DNA from: Isochrysis galbana
Lineage: Eukaryota; Haptophyta; Isochrysidales; Isochrysidaceae
DNA: 64,000 nucleotides
NCBI GenBank assembly: GCA_018136815.1
Contig: CM030932.1
Location: forward strand, 1,336,793 to 1,400,792
Direction of reading: 5' to 3'
Positions 19,002 to 30,700 of the stretch are shown piece after piece; within the stretch, counting starts at the first letter, position 1; each line of letters opens with the position of its first letter. Under the pieces are notes generated by a model. The model saw nothing but the letters and a program-made list of their open reading frames with translations, was not told where the DNA came from and made no database searches. Both the position numbers and the translations under genes were made by a program.

Positions 19002-22000
19002 TCAAACACCTGCACTACCACCACCCCCGCGTGAACGTCGGCGCGCTACGAGGGCCTCCTTATGGTGCGCAAGCTCCACTCGCTGTGCTTCGAGCTGGCA
19101 GTCGAGATCATAAAGTTCCGATGACGTGGGACTTGAGCCACTCCCCGTAGGAGTGGAGCGTGGATGGTCCGGAGCGTTACGCTCGGTTGTGGAAGGCGTC
19201 GCCGATGGCCTCGTAGCGGCATCGGAGATGGCGCCATCACCTGGGGGTACGCTCGACGCGATTGTGGGGTCGTACGCATTCTCCCCTTCTTTGGCCATCA
19301 TCATGCCTCCTGCATCAAGCGACTCGTCTTCTTCACTCCTGAACTCCATAGATGTGACCGGTGCCTCCTTGCCATTAGCTGGGCGAGCCTCAGGGGGCAG
19401 CACACGCCTCATCCGTGCCAGCGCCGACGAGATAACTTGGAGGCGATCAGATGCCGCCTGAAGGGCAACAACCGACGATGGATCGGCTCGGCCCGCAGCT
19501 GAAATAATGATCTGCTTCGTACATTCGATCTGAGGGGAATTCAGGCGGCGCAAACGCTCCCGAGCCCTAGGCGCCGGGCCGGTGAGCGCACTACTAACTG
19601 CTTTAAGCATCATGGATGCAGCGTGTGCCTCCAAAGCAATTCCTATCGCAGCAGAGCTGCGAGCGTGCGAAAAGTATTCGACAGCAAGAGAATCACAAAA
19701 GTGCTGACGAGCACCGCGCGTGGCTGGTATCTTCTGTACCGCCAAGAGCAATGCCGTCACGCGCTCCATGCAGCCGGTGGCCACCGCCAACGCGGATGAT
19801 GTTCGCTCCAAGGCTTGGATGTGTTCCGCAACGGCCGGCAGCAAGGAGAGCGCGGTTCCGCGGTCGGCCACACTCGCTACCGTCGAGCGTGCAAAGGTGA
19901 CAAGATGAACTAGGGCCGCTGCGGCCTCGGCTACAGCGGCAGCCTGAGTATTGTTATCGGGTTTGATATACGCAACTCCATCACAGTCATCGTGGATTTT
20001 GTCTCGTGTCGTCGTCAAAGCAACATCTACGTCATGAGAGGCTGAAGTGACTGGCGCCTTGACTTCTCGCTGGGAAACGTCAGCGCAGTGTGCAGTATAT
20101 TGAGCGACACCATCGATATTGCGGGACATCGTGGGTTCCAAGGCTGATCTCCCAGTAACAGGGGCGAGTGGTTCATCTTCTGTTATCACCACGTACCCCC
20201 TAGATCCAGTCAACCCCGCATCCCCGCGGACATCAACCTGGTCAGTTGGTAAATCTAAGGCGACACGATTCGTGTCCCCGTTGCCATGAGCCACCATCGA
20301 CGTTTGATCATCGGGAACTTCGTTCTCCTTCGATGTCCCATCTGGCGATGTGGCACCAGGCTTCGACGAGGGTGTCTTTCTCTTGGTCTTCAACAAGTCC
20401 CCTACACGGCCAACCTTTTGTGCAGTCTTCGCAAAAGTTCCGTATTGCGTGATCGCATCAACGGCAACGACACGGATTTCAGCAAGATACTCTGTCCTCA
20501 TGTTGTCAGAGCTAGGGAGTGACCCTAGACCGAGCAGTGAATCGGGGCTACCTGGTTCACTGCTCGGTCTAGGGTCACTCGCTAGTTTGGTGCATGATTG
20601 GCTTGGAGGACTGGCGGTCTTCCGCGTATTGGCAGCCGGATCTAGACGCCGCCAGTCATAAGTGCCAACGCCAACGGTGTGCATCAGAAGCTCAAAACGT
20701 TCTCCGGCCTTCAAGGTGCGCATGGCCACGCCACCCACTCGCACCTTGACCGTGGTGCCACATGGGAGATCATTAATCCAAATGAGTGATCCGCCCACGG
20801 GCATGGTCCAAGCGCGAACCAGCGGACAAACACCGGCTGCTCGACTAGCGTCATCTTCAGATCTGTCTCTGCCCTTCGATGAATCAGAGCTGCAGTGGCC
20901 CATGGCATCGACGACAGATTTCGTGTCAGGTGACAACTGATCCATGCTGAGAGCTCGAAGCGGCGACAGTTGCGGTGCGGCAGCCGCGGCCTCCCATTCA
21001 GATAGGGAGATGTTAAGGGCGGGGGGCGATGCATCCCGCCTCACGGTACGCAGCCACTCTCGGATGTGAGGTTCTTGATCGTAGTGCCCCTGCATGCATG
21101 AGGAACGGGTGAAGCCGCCGTGCTACACTACTTTGAGCGCACAGCGGGAATGAAACGCGAGCAGAGGATGGGGGCAGAACATCAATCTAGGCAGTATGAG
21201 GAATCGCTCAACATAGTTGAACACTATCGATAAGCGATGCCATGCGCGAGTGCGCCAAGGCTTGCCTGATATCGCCGAAGCAAAGCGTTGGCTTGATCGC
21301 GTGCATGTTCTACGATCGCGGCAGGAATGCCCCGAACCTAAGCACGGGCATTTGTGAACTAGACATGAGGCTCAATAATAAGGGCCGTACGGAAGTACCA
21401 CATCGGAATGGTGGTGTGCGCAAGTCTCATGCCATTGGGCTGCGCACCGACGCTCCCGGTTGCTCGAGCCTCCACAATTTCCGCTTCTGCAGCTCCAGAG
21501 TTTGCTGTGCTCTTGCCTTGAGGTGGCCACTGATCAGCCACGTGCCAGTTGCATCGGCAGGGACAGCATCGATCAAGAGCTGGGACATAGCAATCTCGCG
21601 ATTCAGTTGCAGCAACCATAGCTGATCTCCTTCCTCAGTGTCCGTGGCGGGCGATGTTGGTGAACCGAGCAAGGATCGGGGGAGGTCACTTTGAAACCCA
21701 GGAGTGTCAATGCCACTGAACTGTTGCCTGTTCTCCTCGATCCCTCCATCGGAGCTCAAGCTTGCATACACCGAGCCGTTTTGGCGTGTCATTGTGTCAT
21801 GCTTGGAAACACCCTTTCGACTGGGGGTGGCGAACCGAGAGGAGAGGATTGTGCTCTCACATACTGTGATGACCGCGTCTGCTTCGCTGGTCGTGTGGCG
21901 ATCAATCGCCGGGCAAGCCTCATCCTGTGCGCTGGACATGAAGCACCTTCCCACACGACCATTACGGAAATATCTAGTGCTAAGTGACGAGTTAGATGAT

Positions 22001-23162
22001 GTTGACGTTGCGATTGCCTGCATGCGAGCTGGCTTCCATCGCCACTCGAGAGGCACACCAGTACGTTGCAGATCGAATTCCAGCACCAAACGTTGCAGCT
22101 GCCGAGTACAGTTAAGTGCGACATCTGCGGAAGGAGCCAAATCTCGGACCTGGAGACAGGGGCAAGTACATTCCTCATTTACACGGGGAGCGCCATACAC
22201 TGACCAACGAGCCGCCTTGTCGCCTCTGGACACAGGGATGTGCAGAGGGTTGGGTTTCGGCTTCTCACCATCGCCTCACAGACTGCGTAGGCTCGCCAGA
22301 ATTGACTGCTTGGAAGAGGCGAGCCCTGACCGAGCTTCCAATTTAAAATATCGAGCAAAAGAGTTGCCATTTCGGCTACCTTCCGATGGTGCAGCTCTGA
22401 AGGTGAACAAGGGCCATCGACTCCGTCATCCGGATGATCCTGGGAGGTTAGCAGCGATGCAAGCAGCCCTGCACGCTTGTGCAGCAGACTGCGACAACGC
22501 TCAATTTCACGCGATGATTGAAGCATCTGTGCCTCAGATTGTTCCAATTCAGCTTGCAATGCGATGACGGCCTTCTCAAGCTCGATCTCCCTCTCATTGG
22601 TCGACATACAAAAGAAGTTCCGCACGATCTGCACGACAGTAGCAAAGAAAGTTCCCTGTGATGGCGTCGTCTCCGCGGTCGAGACTCTGGACTGAGAAGT
22701 TTCGGCTTGGAAGGGCCTTTCATCCTGCACGCTCTTGGAACGGCTTTCTCGCGTACGGCAGCCCCTATGGCACCATGGGCACATGAAGACCATGGCTACG
22801 AGAATCACGCAGAACACTGAAAGAAGCCTGCTATACACATACAAGTCACTGGTCGTGACCCGAGGCTCATTGAGAAAGCCAACCTGCATGACCTCTTGAG
22901 CGTGCTCATGCATCTTGCTCTTCAACGTAAAGAGCTCCATACTGTGTGGAGGCACATCCAATTGCTGGTGGAATGGCTGACGTGTCAGACCCACCTTGAA
23001 AGCCACGTGTGTTGGGTGATTTTCTTCAGGCTTCTGTATTGGACCGCCCCGAGGAGGACGCAGCCGAGCCAGCTTTGCGGACAGCCAGGTGTGAACCCTC
23101 TCAGCGTCCTTCCGCATCAGGTTCTTGACTGCAGAGCGAGCGGTGGAGAGAACGATCGACAA
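19002..23162 (-). CDS. Large single-pass membrane protein with coiled coil, not recognised
   Basis: Three minus-strand exons join in phase 0: 23162-22269, 22149-21448 and 21089-19002. Introns of 119 and 358 bp are GT-AG. The product is 1227 residues. Exon 1 has one membrane span (about residues 108-129, YSRLLSVFCVILVAMVF) followed by Cys/His and basic residues, then a charged coiled coil (about 189-230, starting EREIELEKAVIALQAELEQS). Exon 3 begins HYDQEPHIREWLRTVRR and contains a compact segment (LIWINDLPCGTTVKVRVGGV ... ERFELLMHTVGVGTYDWRRL) that may be a small beta-domain. The rest is Ser/Asp-rich and looks disordered, then Ala-rich helices. I know no family with this layout. Introns within exon 3 cannot be excluded. 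A CT-rich tract (complement of 23235-23280) precedes the start. Confidence 0.5.
20518..20579. repeat. Perfect 24-bp inverted repeat inside a coding exon
   Basis: Arms 20518-20541 and 20556-20579 are exact reverse complements around a 14-base loop. The minus-strand protein reads SDPRPSSEPGSPDSLLGLGS across it, and the plus strand reads a nearly identical SDPRPSSESGLPGSLLGLGS. Confidence 0.9.
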
Positions 23163-23632
23163 GAAGAGGAGAGCAAGAAGGGAGGTGGATTGAGAGCTCG
23201 CCGACTGAACCTGTCCAGCACAGGAGGCGCGAACAAAGGCGGAGAGGAGAGAGAGAGAGAGGAGATAGAGGGAGGGGAAAGTCTTCTGGGCCGACGCGGC
23301 AGGTAGCGAGCGAGGGGCCTGCGTCGCGCTCTGTTCTAAGGACTTTTTTAACCAAGCAGGTGGTGCTCGTTTGAAGAAAACAAGAAAACTGCATTGGATC
23401 TCTCTTCTGTGTGAGGTGTGAGGTTACCAGGAGTTCTTTACTGGACACGCACGGGACGAATGAGGTAGGGATGCTTAACGTTCACCGCCGAACACTGTTC
23501 ACTTATCTGAACAAGAACAACACTGAACAACAAGCCTCCGAGCCGAACATGCACAACGACTAGCATTTGAACAAGAACAAGATGAACAATGAACAATAGG
23601 CGGCGGTCCGAACAAGATGAAAAAAAACCTTT

Positions 23633-23985
23633 TCCTTTTAATATTCTCGCCTCGCGCGTGGCCATGGGGTTAACTACTGTAGCCACGCCCACTCCCCTTC
23701 CTCTCCCTCACTTCCCGCCTTGCGGCAACTCCGCAACTCCCCTCGTGCTCTACTTAGGGGCCCAGGTTGCGGGGGGGGGGTTAAGTTGGGCGGGGTGCAC
23801 CGGTGCACTCGGTGCACCGGTCCCTAGTGGAATTTTCCCGTCTTCCTCTTGTGCCGCTGGCGCTAGCGCTGGGTGGCCCGTTTCTTTTATATTGTGGCGT
23901 GGGTGTCGCGGCGTCGGTGAATTGATTCTTGCTCGTGGTGTTGTTGCTTTCGCGGGGGGGTTACTCGGTCGGGGGAGGAGGTGTG
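23633..23985 (+). repeat. Family B dispersed repeat, copy B3
   Basis: The most complete copy: TTTTAATATTCTCGCCTCGC, GGCCATGGGGTTAACTACTG, the CCACGCCCACTCCCCTTCC block, the CTTCCCGCCTTGCGGCAACTCC block, GTGCTCTACTTAGGGGCC, GGGCGGGGTGCACCGG and the GGCGTGGGTGTCGCG...GCTCGTGGTGTTG end. It is preceded at 23490-23630 by degenerate GAACAAGA / GAACAA units. Confidence 0.65.
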
Positions 23986-24720
23986 TGCCTAGACTAGGGA
24001 CAGGCCAGAGTTTCGTTTGAGACCTGCCCAAATTTCGTTCGATATTTCGCCAATATTTCGCGTTTCCCCACCCACAAATTGCGACAATATACAATATTTC
24101 GCGGCGAACTTGTGGAGTTGCGCTCACGTGTACACGTGTACTCGTGTACTGTGTACTGTAACTAAGTCTACGCCGTACGCCGATCGACGATACGCTGTAT
24201 GCTATATCTAGTGTTAACTGTTATAATTAATACGAAGTGTTAGTGTTAAGTGTTAAGTGTTTAGTATGCAAGATGTGAGATATTATCTATTACTATTACC
24301 TATTATAACTACATACATTACTCTGATTCAGTAATTTACTATCTGATAAACAAACCACAAGCCACGAGTCAGACCTCACTTGTCACTTGTCATCATTCAC
24401 GTGTCACGTTGGTTGTACCAGAGCATCAATGCGCACACTGGCACTGGAGCTGGTCGGACAACGAATTCATTTGCACGTAGGATAAAAATACCAACGCTCT
24501 CGCCTCGCCCGCCCCCCCCCCCTCCCTCTGCTCGCGCCAAAAAGTAGACAGGCGAGTAGAAAGGGGGGGCGGGGGGGGGGGGGGGGGGGGGGCAAGAGCG
24601 CGCCAAAACCTGCCCCACCGCGTGCGAGAGCGCGGAGAGGAGGGGGCGCACCGCTGGCTGGCTGGCCTGCTGGTGGGCCCGGCTCTCTCTCCCTCGCTTG
24701 CTCTCGGGCCCGCTCAAGGG
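23986..24720. other. Intergenic region and promoter side of the rotatin gene
   Basis: Contains AT-rich stretches with short direct repeats (GTGTTAAGTGTTAAGTGTT near 24237-24260), a C run at 24512-24522 and a G run at about 24566-24592. No gene was recognised. Confidence 0.4.
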
Positions 24721-27700
24721 ATGGAGGCACTCTGCGCCAAGCTGAATAGCCCGCTCGACGAGGTGCGCCACCGTGCGCTCCATACCCTCCACTCCAAGCT
24801 GCAATGCGGGCTGCTCCGGCCGGAGGTGCTGCTGGCGCTCCCCAGCCTGCCGCGCAACCTGCTCTCGCTGCTCACCTCGCCCGAGGAGCCGCGCGCTCAG
24901 CTGCGCGAGGCGCTCGCACTGCTTGAGGCACTGGCACTCCATCCGTCGATCGCCAAGTCACTCCTTGCGCTCGATGCACCGCGAGCACTCGAGCAGCTCA
25001 ATGCTGATCCTGATCGTGGGGCGCACGTCTGTGAGGAGGTGGCTGCTGTCGCAAGGGCGCTCGCGCGGCAGAGACTCGGGGAAGAGAGGACACTTGCGCA
25101 CGAGCCAACTGACTCTCGCAACACGGTCGTGCGCGGCGCAGTCCAGCCCGAGTCTCGTTCGTCTTTCACCTCAGACTCAAGAGATCAGTGGACGCCCCCG
25201 CAGGCGTGGAGCTCGGTCAACGGAAGCGAGGGATTATCAGCTCTCCCCTCTCAGAGGACGCGCTCCCCTCCCGCTGATGCGGTTGGGACCGTACATTCGG
25301 CCAGCCGTTCTCTTGATTTTGCACAGACTCCTGCAGCAAGAACTTCCGTCGTTCCACTCCCACCTGTGGACCCTTCGACTTTGCCACCTGTGCATTGGAT
25401 GTCTATAGCCCCAATACCGTTGGGCGCACGAGACGTTCAAGCCGTGCTAGACGCATCAGTCCAGCTGTCCATGCATGACATAAGAGTGCTGCGGATGGCG
25501 TGTTCCTCCTTGGGAGGATCGCTTTGCCACGACGTACCCGTCTCCGGGCTATTGCAAAGACCTGCTCTCATGCGAAATCTTCTCTCTCTGCTTCGGTCCT
25601 CGGAGCTGTCCGAAATGGGCAGCATTTCATCCCTTGTGCTGGACACCGCGAGTGAGCTCATTGGTCGCGTCACCACCACCCTACGCCATAACTTTGACCC
25701 TCTTGGGGGGTCGGAGTCTCGCGTTGGCTCCCGATTGGCGGCGAGGAGCGCGCAAGGTGATGGTGACGATCGGTCACCATCGCATGTTGGAGATTGTTCT
25801 GACCACAATGGCAACGGCTGTGCTGAGGACTCTGCCGAGGCCGCATGGCCAGTGTGGCAGTTGGCTGGGGAGATCTGGATGTCCGTTGTGCCGCTGCTTC
25901 GGCACGAACAATCGATATCGCGTAGTGTGCCGCTACTGCTGCGCACACTGCCGCTGCTGTACTTGCCCCCTGAGGGTGCATCCGACATAGTGGTACATCA
26001 AGCGGCAACATTGTGGCGCGGGTACTTCGACAAGATATGCGATGTCATCCGCTACCATCGGCTGCTGGGGAGCGGAGCTAGTGTGTGCATGATGGCGACC
26101 ACGGGCCGTGGAGCTGGCGGTGGTGGATGCTTGGGCGATGACGAGTTTCATGAGACCAATTTCGCCCCGTTCTTCCGCGCGCCTTCCGCTCGCGGTGTAC
26201 TTACCACGCCAGTCGCCCTTCTCGCTATTGCAGCGGCATCAACCCCGTCTGCCGTGCTCCTTCGCGCGAGTGCTTCGCCCGAATTGTTGTGCTTCCTGCG
26301 CCTCGTGAGCTGTGACCCTTGGATTGCAGTCTGTCGGCCCCACGCACACCGTGCTGTGTGCCGGTGCCTCCGACAGATCGCGCCGGATGGAGCGCATCTC
26401 GCCGACGGTGCATCCAAGATTGAACATGCAGCACAATGTGCAGGGGCGCTGAGGCAGACAGACGTGTCGACGGCCTCGATACCAGGGGAAGGGCACGCCG
26501 GACTCTGTCCTGAACAAGAGGGCGAGAGCACGCGTCCGCGTCCCTCGTTTCCCGGGACTATTGCTTGCAACGGCTTAGCTCATGGCCACATGGCCGCGGC
26601 AACACCAGCGATCCATCGTCGAATCTCGTTGTTGCGTCGATCTCTTCCTGCCTTGGCATACTTTGAACTCCCAGAGCTACTGCGCGAAATCGTGAATGTG
26701 TGTATAGTTCCTGACGCGCGAGGGGATGCTCTTCCGCTCCTCTTGCCCTGTCTGACTCACCCACTTGGCACGGTGAGAGAAGCAACATTGCGCCACCTCC
26801 TTTCGTTGCTCTTAACAATTGGAGAGGCGCTTGCGCAAGCTTCTGCCGGTAGACGAGCTTCACAGAGCTCGATGCCTAGGGCTTCAGACTCGGGTCGCGG
26901 GCCTGGCACCGGTGCTGCCGCCGCGGCCGAGGTACGGGTTGAGGGTCTCGATGGCAGCGCCGGGAGCTCGCCCATAGACCAAGATGGAGACGGGTGCGGA
27001 GCGGAAGGCGGCCTTGATGACCATGTGGAGGGTGACAAAGAGGCAAGGTGGGCTGAGGCGGAGGAGCAATCAGCATGCCTACTTGCTCTTCTCAGCCGGC
27101 GCGCGTGTCTGCTCGTTCTTATTGAGATCGCCCTCGGCATGGGTGTCTTCACCGAGAGCTCAGCAGACTTAAGCATCATCTCGCAAATGCGGCTAGCTGA
27201 GGCGGTTGTGCTGGCAATTTCGTCTCAGCTATCCGATTCGCCCATGGGCGCAGATGGTTGGTGCGCATCGGTTGCAGCCTCGTTGCCCATCGTGCAAAGC
27301 AGACTTCCGTCGCCTCTGAACTTCGCTGCCGTGAGTGCCGCCGCATCATCCTCTCACACAGCTCCATCGACGCGTCTTCACGCTCCCTCAACTGCCGGAG
27401 CACAAACTGCCACTACGTACAGCGGAGGTCCGTCTCGCGGCGGCCACATCTCATCTGTATTTGTTCAGGATGCTGTGGGCACTACAAAGGGCTCGATCAT
27501 CACACCAGGGTCCGAACCAGCCTGCTTCTGGCGGGAGTCACAGGTTCGATCAGAGATGGACGCAGACGTGGCCGCCACAGCCTCGGTTCATGCGCACATA
27601 CTGCACTGCACTCTCGTACCTGCCCTAGACTCGAATGCGCGACTTTGTGCCGCACTGCGCATGCTGCTACATAAGGATGAAACTCTTGCCGCGCAAGCGG

Positions 27701-30700
27701 CTGCGCAGTTGGCTGCGTCGTTATCCCCGCCGCCGCCATCGGGTTCCGTTCCTGCAGCGCCCCTCCATAACCTTCCATCTCCGCCAGCAGAGCTTCTCCA
27801 TCCCATCATCCAGGGGCGTCACGAAACGGCTGGGACCGAGCGTCCGCCACTTCGTGCTACGAGGGCATCCGCAGTAGCGCTTCCCGCTGGTTCCTTAACA
27901 ACACCATTCACCGTGTCCGAACTCCGTGACTTGGAGACGCTGGTGCAAAACCAGGGCCTGGAACCATCGCTGCGCGCATCAGCGGCTGCTCAATTGGCGG
28001 TACTCGTTTCCGCCCCTCATGTGCTAGCACTCGCCTTTCACCCGCAGATTGTGGAGGGTGTGTTGCAGACGGCCGCCGCTGTCCTTGCGTCGCTGACAAA
28101 TTCAGCCCTCGCAACAGCCACCGTGGGCACGGGCTCGTCCGCAAGCGGTTGTACAGGAACTAGTCATCCGGCCGACCAAGCCGGAGCGCCTAGCTCACCT
28201 GATGGGCATGGCACAACGGAAGGCAGTGCCCAGCAAGGTCTGATCGACTTGCTAGCCGCTCTCTTTCATCTGCTTGCTGCCATCGCCAATGGTTGTGCGT
28301 CAGCTCGTGTCGCTCTCCTCCACTCGTCGCATGCGCTGCACGTGTTTCGGCGCGCTGTCTTCCTCAGCTCTCCGGCGCCTCGTGCTGCTTTGCGTTTTCT
28401 GCTGGTTAGCATTTTGTTTTCAACGGAGGATCTCGCGTCTGCCGCCTCAACTTTCGCGCTTCCCGATCTTTCTCTCCCTCCAGACGCTATGGCAGCAGCG
28501 GCACACAGCAATGATGGCAAGGGATGCACCGGTGGCAATTCCACGGCACTCCCTGTCACCGTCAGTGTCGCATTCGATTTACCTGTCGACCCGATACGCC
28601 ACCACAGCAACGGGACTGCCCACCTCGTGCAAGGTGCGGATTTTGAGCGCATGTCACCTCCGGATGCCATGATGGGGCGAATGCTCGCTTGCCGCCGCCT
28701 TCTTCGCGAGGCCATCAAGACAGAAGGGTCCGCCAGACGGCAGACGTATGCCGGTACGGCAGCCGAAGTCGTGTTTGATGAGTCCAAGGGTAGTGTTCAC
28801 GATCGGTCCAGCCTCCCATCTCATTGCTCCAAGGATGAGGGCGGGCTGGCCAAGATGTCATGGTGCCCCTGCCTAAGAGAGGAGGTTTTCAGCGTCCTCG
28901 CAGCAGATGAAGATGTCGGTCCGGAAGACACCAACCCTCTTTCTGAAGACACCTCAATCGGACTCGCCGGAGGTAGTCATGTCGCACAGCCTGATTCGCG
29001 TGCGCACTTGCGTCGTGCAGCCGTGGAGCGTGCGTTTTGTCTTGACCCTGACTTCGGCATCCGGCGCGCACTCGAACGCTTAGAGGCAGCTTCAAATCAC
29101 GATGACTGTGCCCGTATCCTTTCTCATATTGCTGCGCTCTCAGTTTCCCATGAGATTCTTGTATCTATCTCGTCATTTGCTTCGCCACCACCGCACCCTT
29201 TGCTTGGTGCCATTGGCGATGGCGCGTCAGATGGCCTCCTGTCCCGCCTCCTCATCACACCACCTGCCACCGCCGAGGACGACGCACTCTTGGAATCGCT
29301 TCTTCGGCTTATTTCCCGTGCCCTAGGAGAGCCGAACCAAGACACCAGTTGCCCGCAACCCCCCGAAAGCGAGCTCCGGGCGTCTCCTTGCTCTTTCCGC
29401 TTTGAGCTTGCTCCCGAAGTTCATGCCTCCTCTGCTAGTTTGGTGCGATTGCCCCGTGTCTTGTTCGATTGTCTCCTTGGTTCGGGATTGGCTGTACTAG
29501 AGCGTTCTCGGGATGACCCCAACGCATCCTCTTTGCCTCGTGGCCAGCTGCGACTGGTAGTCTTGCGTTATGGTACGGCTCTTCTCTCGCACCCAGGAGC
29601 ATTGGGAGCGGCAACGATACCGGACGTTAGGGCGTCACTTCTGAGAGGACGGCTTCTGACACTGCTGGCCGACGAGTACTGTGGATGCAGCTCAAAAGTG
29701 AATGAAATATCGCGTCATGAAGGTGTTGATGTCGATTATCCTGCCGCGAAATTGCCCGATGTTCCTCCTTCTGTTCGCCGCGCTGCTCTCGCTCTGCTTT
29801 GCACCGCATTCACTGCACTGAGGTCTATGCTACCTAAGCCACAAAGTCTGACTCTCTCGAAGGCTTTGTCGGGTGCTTGCGATACACTCGCACCCAACGG
29901 CTCAACGTCGGCCAAGCGTCGGGGAGAGGCACATGTGGATGGCGTCATCGCCGGCCCAATCTTAGTATCGAACAGCTTTGCGCCTGAAGGAGGCGCAAGA
30001 ATGAGCGACACCACAGGGCGGAGCAACATCAATCCCGGCTTGATCCTCTCACTCATGCACCAGCTACTTCCGTGCGCGAGACGTTGTCGCCCTTGCGCAT
30101 CGTCTGCTGGCGTCTCCGAGCAGCGTCTCGCTCTTGTTGCCATCGGCAAGTTGGTTCAGCTTCTTCCTCCAGAAATTCCTGCAGGGGAGCTGCAGCCCGT
30201 ACTCCTCGAAGCCGGCCGTGCTTCGCCCCGTTGTGACCACATGGACACTCCCCCCCAACATTGGCTACTCGGACTGATTCAGGATCCAGATGCTCTTGTA
30301 AAAGAGGCGGCACTCAAGATCTGTAGCGCGCTTGGCGCCATGCCGCACGGAGTGATGGAGCTGTTGCCCGCCTTAGATGATATTTTCGCCGCTACTGTTG
30401 CCGTCGCTGCTGACGCCTCGTGCTCGTTTGTCGCGCGAGTGGCGGCGCTCAATTTGCTACGGATTCCGTTATGTGAACCCTTTGATCCGCTTGGGGTGTC
30501 AGAATTGGAGATGGCTGACGACGATGAAACGCATGCCGCCAAATCTGCACCAGTCCCCGGTGGCACGGGACAATATGCCAATGGTCTCAGGGCGGAGGTT
30601 TTCTACTATGGCACCCCGGGTAATCAGGGGATGCTAAAGGGTGGTGGCGACACGGCCCTTTCGACATGGCGCGAGGTTGAACGCCATGGGGTCATAAGCC

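Noticed and set aside
22150..23306. Plus-strand frames over 21.7-23.3 kb as genes
   Set aside because: They overlap the better supported minus-strand exons with matching splice phases.
24622..24720. Upstream in-frame start of the rotatin gene (33 extra residues)
   Set aside because: The extra residues follow a G run and are low-complexity; the Met at 24721 matches the family N-terminus.
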